From NCBI GenBank assembly GCA_011050085.1, contig DRGL01000015.1, forward strand, positions 62,001 through 126,000: a stretch of 64,000 nt of DNA. The letters are read 5' to 3'. The stretch's first letter is position 1; the number at the start of each line of letters is the position of its first letter. Below are positions 60,301 through 64,000 of the stretch, one piece after another. This DNA is from Pricia antarctica. Its GTDB lineage: Bacteria > Bacteroidota > Bacteroidia > Flavobacteriales > Flavobacteriaceae. The notes under the pieces were generated by a model, which did not search any database, was not told the DNA's origin, and saw only the letters and a list, made by a program, of their open reading frames with translations. The translations under genes and the position numbers were made by a program.

Positions 60301-60949
60301 AAAGTGGTCCGGTGACCGAACGCACATTGGCAATAGTATAGTTCCCCTCAGGATTCGCTAATGGGGTGATTAAATTGGTGATATCTGCATAACAGGCGTA
60401 GGGACTATTCTGTAGCATTGCTGTTTCGGTACTCGTGAAACCGTCGTAAAGAATTTCGTCGGCGGTAACGTCGATATAAGAACCGCCGGGAACCTTTAAT
60501 TTTACCTGATTAAAGTCGTTTTGTCTACCCGTTCCCAAGTTTTGTCCAGCTCTTGCGCTCGGATAGGTTGCCGACCAATATAAACCGGCGTATCGTATTA
60601 AATTACAGTCTGGTTCTGGGTAGCTAAAGGTTGCGGTACTGGAACTGAATGTGGAGGTATCTCCGTCCACATCGATGTACTGCATGCTTTTAAAATCATT
60701 ATAATTGTTATTGCCACCGGTCTCTGTGTTGTTGTTATTGGAAGTGCTAATATTATCGTAGGCAGCATTAGGCCCAGTGGTTGCTGTACCTCCGTCCCTA
60801 TTCAAAATGTTGTTCGAAATAAAAGTCAGGTCACCCTTGATGTTGTTTTGGTATCGAACATCGAAGTCGTTATATTCTTGTGAAAATCCTTGAAAAGCTA
60901 GGATAAATAGGCTTCCCAAGAATATTTTTTTAATGAAATTTTGTTTCAT
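42134..60949 (-). CDS. Giant SprB-like surface adhesin (6,271 aa) with gliding-type T9SS C-terminal domain
   Basis: ATG 60949 opens one uninterrupted frame of 6,271 codons. A signal peptide (MKQNFIKKIFLGSLFILAFQ, cleavage near GFSQ) is followed by an N-terminal region of about 850 residues. That region includes a DUF11-like domain near 389-500 (NIVLEKRVEDIAG). About 50 SprB-type repeats of 80-100 residues follow. They have the pattern C-x-G-x-x-D/N-G, GG-x-x-P-Y-x-Y, L-x-x-G-x-Y and D-x-x-G-C, so each repeat carries two cysteines. The last 88 residues are the gliding motility-associated C-terminal domain (IPNFFSPNGDSENQYWKP, FDRYGREVY, GDYWYIIKL). Type IX secretion to the surface is therefore expected, with a role in gliding or attachment as for SprB. 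The start codon directly abuts the stop of the preceding PorP/SprF gene. Confidence 0.95.
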   Translation of the reverse strand: MKQNFIKKIFLGSLFILAFQGFSQEYNDFDVRYQNNIKGDLTFISNNILNRDGGTATTGPNAAYDNISTSNNNNTETGGNNNYNDFKSMQYIDVDGDTSTFSSSTATFSYPEPDCNLIRYAGLYWSATYPSARAGQNLGTGRQNDFNQVKLKVPGGSYIDVTADEILYDGFTSTETAMLQNSPYACYADITNLITPLANPEGNYTIANVRSVTGPLSPGGGAAAGWTLVIVYENPTLSGKLITTFDGFARVRDSGSDRRLDVDYTGFNTVPSGPVRANIGAAALEGDFRISGDRMLISAASNGGFTTMSNATNPADNFFNSNITLNGALTTNRTPNSRNTLGYDTDIFRLNNPTNSVIPNAETAATFRFESRGDQYYPFFNSFNVEIIEPNIVLEKRVEDIAGNDITGQGVNLGQTLDYVLTFRNTGNDDGDSYIIRDVLPVNVFLDETNLTLPAGVTYVYDEAAGLVVFSIPNSLVRMGRPASTIRMRVNVASNCFDFVNACSDLIENIAYSTYQGVINDNEITDDPSVSDFDNCGFVTPGATNFLLDDLSDCTFDRTVQLCGDDVVLNAGDNFDSYIWVLDANSNGEIDASDPVQNDGDPDGDPSTLMVTDIGTYIVDKIVADPCKGFKEIITVERFGATQTNPLVDYFNMLNGDADPINDIQGEIVTCSVDGDLLPKIFLCGATDTQPLQINITDAQSLTWEKLDESSCTGSSDDCGNKNLSCSWNSVATGNNYTANTAGKFRLVINYTNGCFSRFYFDVFQNNLEILYNNRDIICSSDGQIRITNLGSGYGYQLIDHANNSILIPFTAGNGPIFDFSSGQNGSYRVEVVQLDGAGNAIPGACIFSTDPIGIRDRDFQVDITTTPANCNAQGILQIDVLNVRPNYTYILKRPDGTLIDEETAQPDNTYSFNVNPGNYIVEVSTDDGCSYDENVTVTRILDPTISALTTKDIGCTAGTIELTGSNGFPNPDYSFAIWSKNGTNLYPDVASIPGDAYDTNPVFSFGWRDTDSDGIDEYIVGEDGTYSFVIVDSNNCFAFSNEVTIMDNGPMTITPSNTPIVCSGSNSSTLNIGTSGGIGPFVYSIDDGATTQSTNTFPNLMAGTYNLRVTDASGCELTQSYTITQPFPLSASAGVSRDATCDPNGAEVRITNIVGGTSPYEYSFDGGANYGTSTVAILPPGDYIVIVRDDVGCSFPMDITVVNEPVPPTVVLTPEVSYLCDGNAVVTATPDITTYDYTFALDGITNSPDPTSNIFSDVEPGTYTVSTNYISQTPPTPSILLLEDFGTGVTISNPNTSGYFYEDQTSNTIPGGRPNDTDNQINDYEYAVTPRIVNPFGAWRNPNDHTNPSGTDGRFLVINVGTPSPGQIIYRKAINDIIPNRPISIELWLFNLLRSGNQLDPDLTIEIRNPGTDAIVQSIRTGDIPKNQNANDWHQFTANLNPGSNTTLDFVVRTEKVGNSGNDVAIDDIQIFQTPEVCVKTVSTPVTVVAGNRFEANITSTTNASCNGENDASVTFTATNFNTSSGFEYSTDGGTTFTTSTVSPVTTATPLSPGAYTFILRKVDEPSCSVSIDRTITEPAAVVASAAITTAWTCNNTGATITASANDGIAPYQYRLEDTSGGVIRTYQPETTFTNVTDGSYIVRVLDNNGCDDEIDTPINITAPATFTYTTVATQCYSGANDATITVTVSGGNGGLLFSINGNPFESPDSATPNSYVFDNLGSGSYTINVQDQFGCTAGTQTSVISPAVTVSASAPPIPECSNTTEATLIAAGGDNSFVYAIVADGATPSPSDFSAATTRTISAIGDYDVYARDKNGGTNFCEAVYDLNISKDDPLAVTVTSTPVLCSGTSQSTITIDATGGSTAYRYSINDGFTYQTTNTFPNLPAGSYNIRVQDSSSCEISQVHTISEPFTLSASALVAELIECNPSMGAEVRIVNARGGSAPYAYSFDGGATYQASNISNLFPGDYTVFVRDANNCSLPMDLTVLPAQTPPGVTTSLDYFCDGDATITVNPDDPLYDYTYEIDNVLNTPADSNVFTDVSAGTHIVTVNYVITTVIPPSTLLTEDFGFGNNTPITEIDPVYCYEPQDGTESCPAFGTNPNLQDGEYVVTNRLTNIYGTWISPNDHTGNTDGRYLAINVGGVAGVGGIVYAKRNIEVLQNQDISISLWAMNLLRQGTSGGDPSFEIQLVDPSGTIIASTTTGFVPKNSGPNDWRNYSVDLNPGSNPNLDIVIRTNSAVINGNDLAIDDLLATQPPAKCPAEVSVDVLVEAGRALEANITATTNISCNGASDGSVTFDVENFNTTTGYEYTTDGATFIGPETTSPLTLTGLSAGTTNITIRDVADSTCSVTISPNLSEPNTLTATATIISPSTCLDDATIKATPTGGTPAYSYQLEDTSATPIVLQAFQTSDTFTGLTPGDYIIRVRDINSCETTVPITVGAPDTVAFTTIETDCYSGNADAEITINVTDGNGSYQFNINGGPWIAPSPSSATTYTFTALGSGTYNVNVKDAYGCEGTPIQHIIEPEITVSATAANITACATTTDIIIAATGGDGNYVYAVVADGATPTATDFSNSNPVAQTAGDYDVYVRDNSGTVPFCEEVTDITIIQSPQIVIMPTVTDVTCNGASTGAIDVAITGGNAPYQYQLENTSSTILVAYQINTSFQNLLAGADYVVRVRDASGCDSTLPITITEPDSIVAEAEITKDYTCLELGEITVGSVIATTGGSGNYQYRINGGAWSVSTTGGIAFTDLDDDSYIIEVRDANAINCVYTIPTTVIIDTLPTEPTLITSTDFNCDGTGNITVSPNDSTYTYSIDGGTVQASNVFNNVAVGTHTITVDYGKSCTVDTDVIVEPGHTFTATLTGSTNVSCNGLSDGTATFMVTNFDPVNGFEYSIDNGTSFTGPETSATVTVSGLSAGTVNLVVRDVLSTSCSIPFDAVISQPAALVTTANITTAYTCDNGGATLTASISGGTPTYQYRLEDNVGAVIRPYQNNNTFTIVTDGTYFVRGLDANGCDDLIDAAIVVAAPANPTFDVTPTACYSGNNDAAIQLIVTSGNGGYQFSLNGGPWLTPSPSTATSYNFQNLSNGSYTVNVKDGFGCIGTAIPVTIAPQLTANAVLDPDLTCIAPGEVTVNANGGSGTYSYEWSDDNGSTYATTNFTGNVFSTTTDGTYIFRVTDTSAPTVCTVITSPVMVTPAELPIITSISATNIFCNGDMTGSLNVVIDTGIGNPRYTIEIIETNTSTNYGTQTSGLPAGDYEVRVTDDKGCTSVPYPISITEPNAITYNVDLVPITCNASSGTDPGSITVENLGGGTAEYTYHLTGNNGYSDTYVTTAGGEDHTFAILEFGIYEVDVVDANGCSARTTNIIASPPDDLDIDVSALTMDCTTGGMATVTVSSTVGSGNYEFATLETYSSPYSSTYQPASTPGGDTTIFTGLTPGITYTFVVHDITTNCYYFETAATPINSPSKMTASLDVVSNVTCKGAADGNVSFTFENYDVLATSVEYEIFNAQSNVPVGFNGSATVNPPTGAISITNFGTLTQGVYYILFKEIGGTNNGCSISSPDFTIIESSNVLAITASSPKNDNCNVDAGAIDARAQFGTAPYEFQYLLDTEPAPTASSVGWVVTSFANVESGDYIVYVKDANDCIQSDTVTVALDPTPDISLSIVDECVNEGNFEVLVSLDAVGISPYQISLNGGAFQNITFNGSNEYTVSGLSSGLGQTIEIRDLNGCSDMETFDIQPPLQFTIRQTALLDCEIGSAGYAEITIEVTSGSGNYEYEIDGPGSVDEPRAALPSNPHAWPNASAAGAYNVNIYDISTSPPNCVKSIIIDVPDAVLPEFSEVHTDVTCNGGADGSITVSETNNGINPLTYTLTPMPASAVLNGTVFENLPAGTYDLRGTGNNDCFTDIFGIVISEPTIITVPAPTVVEFNCTTGNSPRNATITISGASGGSGTFVRYEFINDDDPTSPAIGDAIVVQNGTNDSYTETNIIGGNYTINVYDDKGCIGTTTATIATYTEISNPTSTITRDVTCAPGDDAEVTLAVTVSPSSATPDLSYSVQGTNNAYNAPNQASDLFMGLGVGNYIGRITNHDTGCIVETVFEIKDPNTFEITSTTTDVVCFGDNGTVVFEINNPVKPYSGGFTWQVYNSQGTLALGDDTIITTTPLVSSNVGPTVPFALPAGSYRVDITQSSDPSCTAMDFFTIAGPSNAINATVDKTDVTCALNDGTITISNVSGGWADYTYYVADATAPAPTDNSGFVTTTSFSNLSGGVTGTDYQVWVSDAKGCLAQFANVNLIDPTAISADLRVNVANCDNIEGVLEVFNVAGGQGSNYTYQLQQFNGTTFVNTRSAQNTTIFNGLGEGRYQVVINDQWTCTFTTAEQVLYDEIKPLATVVKAIDCDVVSPGGEITVTQSGGSGNFVYTVAFPDGTTPQPSNTTGVFASLTEVGVYTFTITDQAAGHECAKTITQELFPRVEPVLQIDTFTNVTCIGDNDGTITVSTTDNGISPYTFEITAATGGSLTLPYAPSIATNLSATFTGLEGSATGITYTITGRGDNNCTTEITQTITQPDAIIADAPIVVQFGCTSGNNPNNASIEITGANGGSNNFVTYEFINNDDPTTTTGPADPIQVYKGSNSKYIETNAMGGTYTINVYDDKGCVGTQTATINTYDELLSASAAITNFISCSPGNDGEITVSVISTNSDASKFEYSIDNGATYQTSNVFPNLGIGTHNFLVRHLDTGCITTTSERLLDPNTFTIDITKISDVVCFGTATGEITLELVDATYPGGFDWEIFNTNGTPANTGDDTSVSIGTEASNGPTAGITLPAGAFYVIISQNNAPTCENMENFTISGPTAAITGDTYKTDVTCALNDGSIEVIDVLGGWGGYSYFVDIATNPAPADASVFQNSPLFENLSGSATGTDYQIWVTDSNGCLQQLPNVNLIDPTPISADLQVNVENCTNFEGEIQVVNVLGGQGSNYSYQLQRFNTGTSAFENLRALQVSTIFGGLGAGQYQVLVSDQWNCTNTTSFSVNLYEEIMPLATVVKPIDCTTDPGGQITITQTGGSSGNFTYTVVFPDSSTPQPSNTTGIFNNLTQEGEYTFTITDDQSCSKTIRKSLQPQVDPILSVDSFTDVVCFGDANGTISVSVLDNGVGPYTFQITDRDGGVVTINPTSSTNTSAEFTGLAQTTTSAGYTITATGSNDCQAMTTQTIDQPASAVSVPAPAPVTFSCTTGNKTDYPIIDIIGVTGGSGIYVRYEFINNDNPATVAVGDAITVQNGSNSSYTETNLAGGNYTINIYDSKGCMSSTTTSIAPFVSISDAVVNVDQPVSCATFDENITVSVTVVPAFATPNLEYVISGINVTYNQTNNTGVFTGLGVGNYAIAITNLDTGCRIDTVHSVADPKIMLVSATKLADEECLNDATSGGRFEVTIDRYTGSYDYQVFDSNDTPVSALITGNTAASFTVNDLVGGSYYVNIIQTDAPRCEKKSNTITISAPTTPITIVQNELKNPSCTNDQGVIFIDPSGGYGPYTIELNNTTTTQVYTETNVEGFVFQNLAAGDYTVVVTDTKNCVETSSITLIRPEDIAATISATPLSCFNGNTASVTATVNTVRNVSPTYRYRLNVYNDASGTTLIRTSVIQTGATFNNLNTGFYSITISDDFGCSFETPIENITNPTEVVADLIRTSPLTCTTGVELELSASGGISGSYEYRRVGTSTWIAMTGNSVILPTTGVFNADSYRYEVRDAVNSCPAVASNTIVESSIIPLTLTLDTSAAVINCNGDNTALIFARAAGGLGNYRFELYDNYRGSNQNSLDYTQLNAADRIAGPVSDGTFDNLSAGTYYVNVLSDDCTTQPQRVVINEPDALSLLDPNNFTDVSCNGSSDGTITVELEGGVGPYQYAISPNLNQFSDENVFTDLAGSPTGITYTIIAQDRNGCFITMQYTITEPEVLAVTATALPELCAGEENGSIDLTISGGTAPYSTRFSFESNFVQDRTVLSDLAAGDYILFIRDAMGCDENIVVTIEAGVNLNATVETIYGCENNSPTNYINIVLDDNSIANDVLYALDSTDPADMQLNPFFRDTLPGSHYIAISHANGCIVTHSFETEDYEPLTISVAQSNVNELTATVNGGRDDYTIYFGDVNNGEDNTFMVNRTDTYVVRVVDENGCEATANIFIEFIDIEIPNFFSPNGDSENQYWKPRNDEGFPQILTIIFDRYGREVYRMRQGDRGWDGFYQQTALPTGDYWYIIKLKGENDDREFVGHFTLYR
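44460..45550 (-). repeat. Partial third copy of super-block B in the adhesin
   Basis: The first four of seven sub-repeats of block B recur here, each closing at N-D-C, D-S-K-G-C, D-T-G-C or P-R-C. The order then breaks and unrelated SprB repeats follow. Boundaries are approximate. Confidence 0.7.
45551..47490 (-). repeat. Super-block B, copy 2 (seven SprB sub-repeats)
   Basis: A unit of about 1,940 bases begins at VTCIGDNDGTITVS and ends at QPQVDPILSVDSFT. Its seven sub-repeats correspond one to one with those of copy 1, including the CVGTQTATI, CALNDGSIEV and NVNLIDPTPISADL landmarks. Boundaries are approximate. Confidence 0.8.
47491..49412 (-). repeat. Super-block B, copy 1 (seven SprB sub-repeats)
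   Basis: A unit of about 1,920 bases begins at VTCNGGADGSITVS and ends at FPRVEPVLQIDTFT. Landmarks shared with copy 2 include CIGTTTATI, CALNDGTITI, NVNLIDPTAISADL and TTPQPSNTTGVF. Confidence 0.8.
51370..53110 (-). repeat. Super-block A, copy 3, without inserted domain
   Basis: It corresponds clearly to copies 1 and 2 from sub-repeat 3 to 6 (FNCDGTGNITVSPNDSTY, CNGLSDGTATF, CDNGGATLTAS, CYSGNNDAAI). Sub-repeats 1, 2 and 7 are more diverged. The domain found inside sub-repeat 3 of the other copies is absent: the junction runs directly from HTITVDYG to KSCTVDTDVIVEPG. Confidence 0.7.
53111..55442 (-). repeat. Super-block A, copy 2 (seven sub-repeats plus inserted domain)
   Basis: A unit of about 2,330 bases begins at TPVLCSGTSQSTITI and ends at PFCEEVTDITI. 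It matches copy 1 sub-repeat by sub-repeat. Boundaries are approximate. Confidence 0.8.
54165..54775 (-). other. Inserted jelly-roll-like domain, copy 2
   Basis: About 200 residues (roughly 2059-2262) run from STLLTEDFGFGNN to DLAIDDLLATQPP. They contain PNDHTGNTDGRYLAINVGG, ISLWAMNLLRQG and a closing N-D-L-A-I-D-D. The pattern resembles a MAM/CBM-like beta sandwich, with the conserved acidic end (AIDD) typical of such folds. It interrupts sub-repeat 3 of block A. Confidence 0.6.
55443..57795 (-). repeat. Super-block A, copy 1 (seven sub-repeats plus inserted domain)
   Basis: A unit of about 2,350 bases begins at TPIVCSGSNSSTLNI and ends at NFCEAVYDLNI. It closely parallels copy 2, including the NTFPNLMAGTYNLRV and YAYSF/YEYSFDGGA landmarks. 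Boundaries are approximate. Confidence 0.8.
56510..57125 (-). other. Inserted jelly-roll-like domain, copy 1
   Basis: About 200 residues (roughly 1276-1480) run from SILLLEDFGTGVT to DVAIDDIQIFQTP. Landmarks shared with copy 2 are PNDHTNPSGTDGRFLVINVG, ISIELWLFNLLRSG and the AIDD end. It may bind a glycan or another ligand; that is inference from the fold-like pattern only. Confidence 0.6.
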
Positions 60950-63223
60950 TTAAGCAAGCTGGTTTGGTCTAACCCGCATAATCCACATTTTTTCGGAATA
61001 CGAGTCGTTTAGGTTGGTATAGTAAGACAGCAAGGCACTGTTCCAAGAGGCGTGTTTTTTCAAGTATACATACCTCCAGTTGTTTTCGGGATTTATAAAG
61101 TATCCAGCGCTCAGGCCATACGAATTCAATTGCTTTACAAAACGGTTGGCATTTTTTGGGTTCGCGAATACATTGGCAATGATATAATAGCCCGATCCGA
61201 TACCCTCGATTTGAAAGGTTTTGGCTGAAAGCTCTTTGTCCGCCACTTGGTCTTTCACGATGACATTCTGCTGAAGGGCATCGTTGCTGTATTTTGCTGA
61301 TTTTGTCTTGAGCTTATCGACATTGCTTGCGTAGGCCTCGTTGCTATATCGATTGTCGACGTTCATAATCCATAGATTATTGTTGTAGGCCCCGTTCATT
61401 CCGGATTTGTGGGCATCGAGTGCTTCTTGCCACGTATCATAGCGTTCTAGATAGACGTATTTTAGTCCGTTTTCGGGGTTGTCGATGTAGTCGGGATTAA
61501 AGCCTTGGTTGGCCATTTCGTTGATGAACTTTTCCATGTACTTGCCACCCTTGTAAACGTTGGCTACGACATAGTATCCATCTTTGGTGCCTTCAAGGTT
61601 TCTGAATTTTCTCCCTTTTACGCTGCTACGTTTTGCGGTCGCTGCGAAGTCATCTTTTTCTACGATGTTCTGGGTGTTGTCTTTTGCGGATGTAGGGCGT
61701 GTTTTACTAGCGTAATTTCCTGTTGCGTTAGGGTTGCGTCGTTCAGTTGTTAGAGTATTTATGGTAACTGCATCTTTGTTTTGCTCTGCGATTTCATTGG
61801 TTCTGGAAATATCGTTAAGACCGTTTTCGGCAAGGTCTTTCCGGTTGCTGCCTGGTCGCTCGTTCCTATTTTGGGCAATAGCGATATTATTGCCGTTTGG
61901 AGCACCCGTACCGGTCGTTATATTCTGGTCTTTTCCGTTAGAATTGTATGCTACAGATGAGCCATCCTCTTTTCCTAAAAAGAGATTTTCAGCACGTTTT
62001 TCTAGGTCGGGACGTTCGCCGTTGGTCTGGTTGCGTACCATGCTCATGACCATATCGAAACGACGTTCCAAATCTTTTTGGCGTCCGTTTTCGAGGGAAT
62101 CTTGACGAAACATCAATTCTTGGATGATGGCATCGTTCTCCGCAAGCTTCCTTTTCAGTTCCGCAATTTCTTCGTTTGCAGCTAAATCACCAGTTTTAGT
62201 TTCTTCGTCATTTTCTACTAAACTATCGTCATAATCATCCTCTAACATGACCCGGTCTTCGGTAAGGTTCGGTGTAAAGGAGAAGGCAAAGGATATTTCA
62301 TGGGTCACGCCCAAATTGTTGAAATCGTTGGAAAATCCCTTTTCCATAGTATATCCTAAGGATAATCTCCTGTTGATATTGAAGCCTGCTCCAGCAGATG
62401 CGCCATAGAAACTATCATAACCTCCCTGTAGCCAACCTAATTTAGGAAGGTCGAGAATCATACCGCCACCATAGGAAATTTCTTGTGATACTTCGGCATC
62501 CGAAACACTTCGATTTTGGCCGTTCATTCGAACTCTGGCCAAAGGCATTAGGCGGCTTCCTTCTAGTATACCGTCTCCGTTCTGAAAGGGATAGGTATAT
62601 TGTAAATGGCTTGAATAGGTCTTATTTCCGAATGCGGTCAAAGATGTACTCGTCTTTAAATTATAATCGAAGAGGTTTTCGGCAAAAACACCGAAATCGA
62701 ATTTTCCAAAGGAAATGTTGAAACCAGGCTGAAATGAAAGAACATTACTGTCTTCTAAACCATTTAAACGGAAATCGTTGTTATCAATTACGTCGACGCT
62801 ATTACGGTCTAGTCCGGTGCTGTAGTAAGCCAGGTTACCGCCAAATGTGAAATTACTTTTGTCGCTTAGTTTTACGCCATAGGCATAATTTGCCAATACA
62901 CCGATATTAGAAACCGGTCCTAGTTTTTGAGTATACGCACTTAACCCCAATCCGCTTCTATCACCCACTCTACCGCTGTAACTTAGGAAATAGGTTTGAT
63001 CGTTGTCCTGAAACTGTACCGATTGGTTTCGGTGCAGTAAGTTAACATACGACTTGTCTTCCTGAACTGTAGAGAACGTCGGATTTATCAAAAACCGATT
63101 AAATTTCAGTAGGTTTTGAGATTGCGGACTATATAGTAAAATAGGGTCGTCTTCTTGTGCCCGAACATTGGTAAATGCCAAAACAGCAATAAGCGCTAAT
63201 GCGATATGTTTCACAAATTTCAT
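60950..63223 (-). CDS. PorP/SprF-family T9SS protein with two C-terminal SPOR-like repeats
   Basis: The 757-residue protein has a signal peptide (MKFVKHIALALIAVLAFTNVRAQ). Its N-terminal PorP/SprF barrel (about 25-320) contains LLKFNRFLINPTFS and YGVKLSDKSNFTFGGNLAYY. An acidic and coiled-coil segment follows (about 325-400, EEIAELKRKLAENDAIIQEL), then a long Asn-rich linker. Two related repeats of about 75 residues close the protein (starting GYYVVANVYKGGKYM and GYYIIANVFANPKNA, each ending in LWIMNV or MWIMRV). They resemble SPOR peptidoglycan-binding domains. The family normally has only the barrel of about 300 residues. The layout suggests an outer-membrane SprF that also reaches the cell wall. 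It lies 6 bases after a cargo gene and abuts the giant adhesin gene. Confidence 0.9.
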   Translation of the reverse strand: MKFVKHIALALIAVLAFTNVRAQEDDPILLYSPQSQNLLKFNRFLINPTFSTVQEDKSYVNLLHRNQSVQFQDNDQTYFLSYSGRVGDRSGLGLSAYTQKLGPVSNIGVLANYAYGVKLSDKSNFTFGGNLAYYSTGLDRNSVDVIDNNDFRLNGLEDSNVLSFQPGFNISFGKFDFGVFAENLFDYNLKTSTSLTAFGNKTYSSHLQYTYPFQNGDGILEGSRLMPLARVRMNGQNRSVSDAEVSQEISYGGGMILDLPKLGWLQGGYDSFYGASAGAGFNINRRLSLGYTMEKGFSNDFNNLGVTHEISFAFSFTPNLTEDRVMLEDDYDDSLVENDEETKTGDLAANEEIAELKRKLAENDAIIQELMFRQDSLENGRQKDLERRFDMVMSMVRNQTNGERPDLEKRAENLFLGKEDGSSVAYNSNGKDQNITTGTGAPNGNNIAIAQNRNERPGSNRKDLAENGLNDISRTNEIAEQNKDAVTINTLTTERRNPNATGNYASKTRPTSAKDNTQNIVEKDDFAATAKRSSVKGRKFRNLEGTKDGYYVVANVYKGGKYMEKFINEMANQGFNPDYIDNPENGLKYVYLERYDTWQEALDAHKSGMNGAYNNNLWIMNVDNRYSNEAYASNVDKLKTKSAKYSNDALQQNVIVKDQVADKELSAKTFQIEGIGSGYYIIANVFANPKNANRFVKQLNSYGLSAGYFINPENNWRYVYLKKHASWNSALLSYYTNLNDSYSEKMWIMRVRPNQLA

Positions 63224-63229
63224 TTTGGG

Positions 63230-64000
63230 TTATCTAATGACGGTTATGGTACCTTGCTTTAGGGTTTCCGTAGCATTCTTGATAACGTAATAGAATACTT
63301 GGTTTTGTGCATTGAAAGCGGTTGAAGACTCCGGCCAATTGTTCTGGTAATTTGTGTTATTTAATACCTCTACACCTTTGGCATTATAAATAGTTACCCT
63401 AACATCTGATTTGTTCGAATAGGAATTTGGAATTACCCATTGATCGTTCGATCCATCGCCATTCGGAGTTATTACGTTTGGAATGTTGAATAGGTCGAGA
63501 TAGGTAACTTCAATCGATTTGCTTATTTCACAGTTATCGATATTGGCAATTAGCACATAATTACCTTCCTCTGTAAAGGTCACGGACGGGCCAGTTGCGA
63601 TTTCGACGCTGTTGGCATTTAACCATCGGTATGCAGTACCGCCGTTGGCATTAACTGTTTTGGAACTTCCTTCAGGGAAGATTACGTCTCCGTCAATGTC
63701 TAACGTAATTAGGTTTGGATCTAATGGGGCAATGGTGATTTCATTAGAGGTTAGCGGACAAATTCCTTTTTCAACTACCAATCGGTATGTGCCCGGTTGA
63801 GTTGCTATTAATTCAATTTCCGTATTGTTAACGGTAGTACCATTTCTTTCCCATACAAAATCCTCTCCTGTCAAATTTGTCGTTGAACTCAAAACGATAC
63901 TATCTGAAGCACTGCAATACACTGTGCTTGTACTTGTAATGGTCAGAGTTTCGTTAGTTCCTAATTGAACAGGTAGCGAGTTAGAGGTGGCGTTAAAACT
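63230..64000 (-). CDS. T9SS cargo protein with gliding-type C-terminal domain, 5' end outside window
   Basis: The frame is open from the window edge to the stop at 63230, giving at least 256 residues. A GTG at 63922 is internal, not the start. The visible part shows Ig/PKD-like repeats (CSASDSIVLSSTTN, TQPGTYRLVVEKGICPL, TEEGNYVLIANIDNCEI). It ends in a gliding motility-associated C-terminal domain: NIPNVITPNGDGSNDQWVIP, IYNAKGVEVL and VFYYVIKNATETLKQGTITV. It is therefore probably exported by the type IX system to the surface. The next gene, six bases downstream, encodes a PorP/SprF protein, its likely secretion partner. The true N-terminus and size are unknown. Confidence 0.9.
   Translation of the reverse strand, partial: SFNATSNSLPVQLGTNETLTITSTSTVYCSASDSIVLSSTTNLTGEDFVWERNGTTVNNTEIELIATQPGTYRLVVEKGICPLTSNEITIAPLDPNLITLDIDGDVIFPEGSSKTVNANGGTAYRWLNANSVEIATGPSVTFTEEGNYVLIANIDNCEISKSIEVTYLDLFNIPNVITPNGDGSNDQWVIPNSYSNKSDVRVTIYNAKGVEVLNNTNYQNNWPESSTAFNAQNQVFYYVIKNATETLKQGTITVIR

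Noticed and set aside
42134-60949. Possible CRISPR-like or tandem DNA repeat array
   Set aside because: Repeats are protein-level, 80-100 residues each, diverged at DNA level and without regular short repeats and spacers.
63230-63922. A complete 230-residue protein starting at GTG 63922
   Set aside because: The same frame is open for 26 more codons to the window edge and the first residues are in the middle of a beta-sandwich repeat, so the gene is truncated by the window.

Overview
The window looks like a chromosome segment of a marine member of the Flavobacteriaceae (Bacteroidota). Four things point there: low G+C with AT-rich gaps, TAnnTTTG-type -7 promoter boxes and no Shine-Dalgarno signals, lipoproteins with Cys followed by acidic residues, and type IX secretion (T9SS) hallmarks (PorP/SprF proteins, a gliding-type C-terminal domain, SprB repeats). 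This is by-eye inference; no database search was possible. No IS element, phage or CRISPR array was seen.

Layout. 1-2.1 kb: a truncated outer-membrane receptor (TTG start) and a small protein resembling part of an aminoglycoside adenylyltransferase. 2.7-4.5 kb: lepA. 4.6-9.1 kb: a small lipoprotein and two paralogous three-domain fasciclin lipoproteins, each with its own terminator. 9.3-11.5 kb: a small unknown protein and a CPA1/RCK cation:proton antiporter. 12.1-19.9 kb: a metallo-beta-lactamase-fold hydrolase, an SMP-30-type lipoprotein, a subtilisin-family lipoprotein, an M1 aminopeptidase, rnpA and an S41 protease. 20.5-31.2 kb: a carbohydrate block with lactonase, SDR, DUF1080 lipoprotein, HGSNAT-like acyltransferase, phytanoyl-CoA dioxygenase-like protein, SGNH esterase, fructosamine-kinase-like protein, PQQ/cytochrome c dehydrogenase and Gfo/Idh/MocA oxidoreductase. 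31.2-36 kb: an NlpC/P60 lipoprotein, a C5 DNA methyltransferase, a small possible PD-(D/E)XK protein, an ElaA-type acetyltransferase and a CDF metal exporter. 36-41 kb: a 700-bp gap rich in inverted repeats and DnaA-box-like sites, rnr, a GIN-domain protein, a LysE-family exporter, tRNA-Cys and folB.

41.2-64 kb is the most striking region. It is one minus-strand operon, in transcription order: a T9SS cargo protein with a gliding-type C-terminal domain (5' end outside the window), a PorP/SprF barrel with two C-terminal SPOR-like repeats, a 6,271-residue SprB-like surface adhesin, and a second plain PorP/SprF protein. Each cargo is followed by a SprF-type partner, so the locus reads as two tandem cargo-partner modules. 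The adhesin is built from about 50 SprB-type repeats organised into two families of seven-repeat super-blocks. One family carries an extra globular (jelly-roll-like) domain in two of its three copies.

How the genes may work together. The sugar block combines extracytoplasmic oxidation, lactone hydrolysis, a DUF1080 keto-glycoside hydrolase family member and a Gfo/Idh dehydrogenase, consistent with an oxidative (possibly 3-keto-glycoside) route. The adhesin operon probably builds a very large surface fibre for gliding or attachment.
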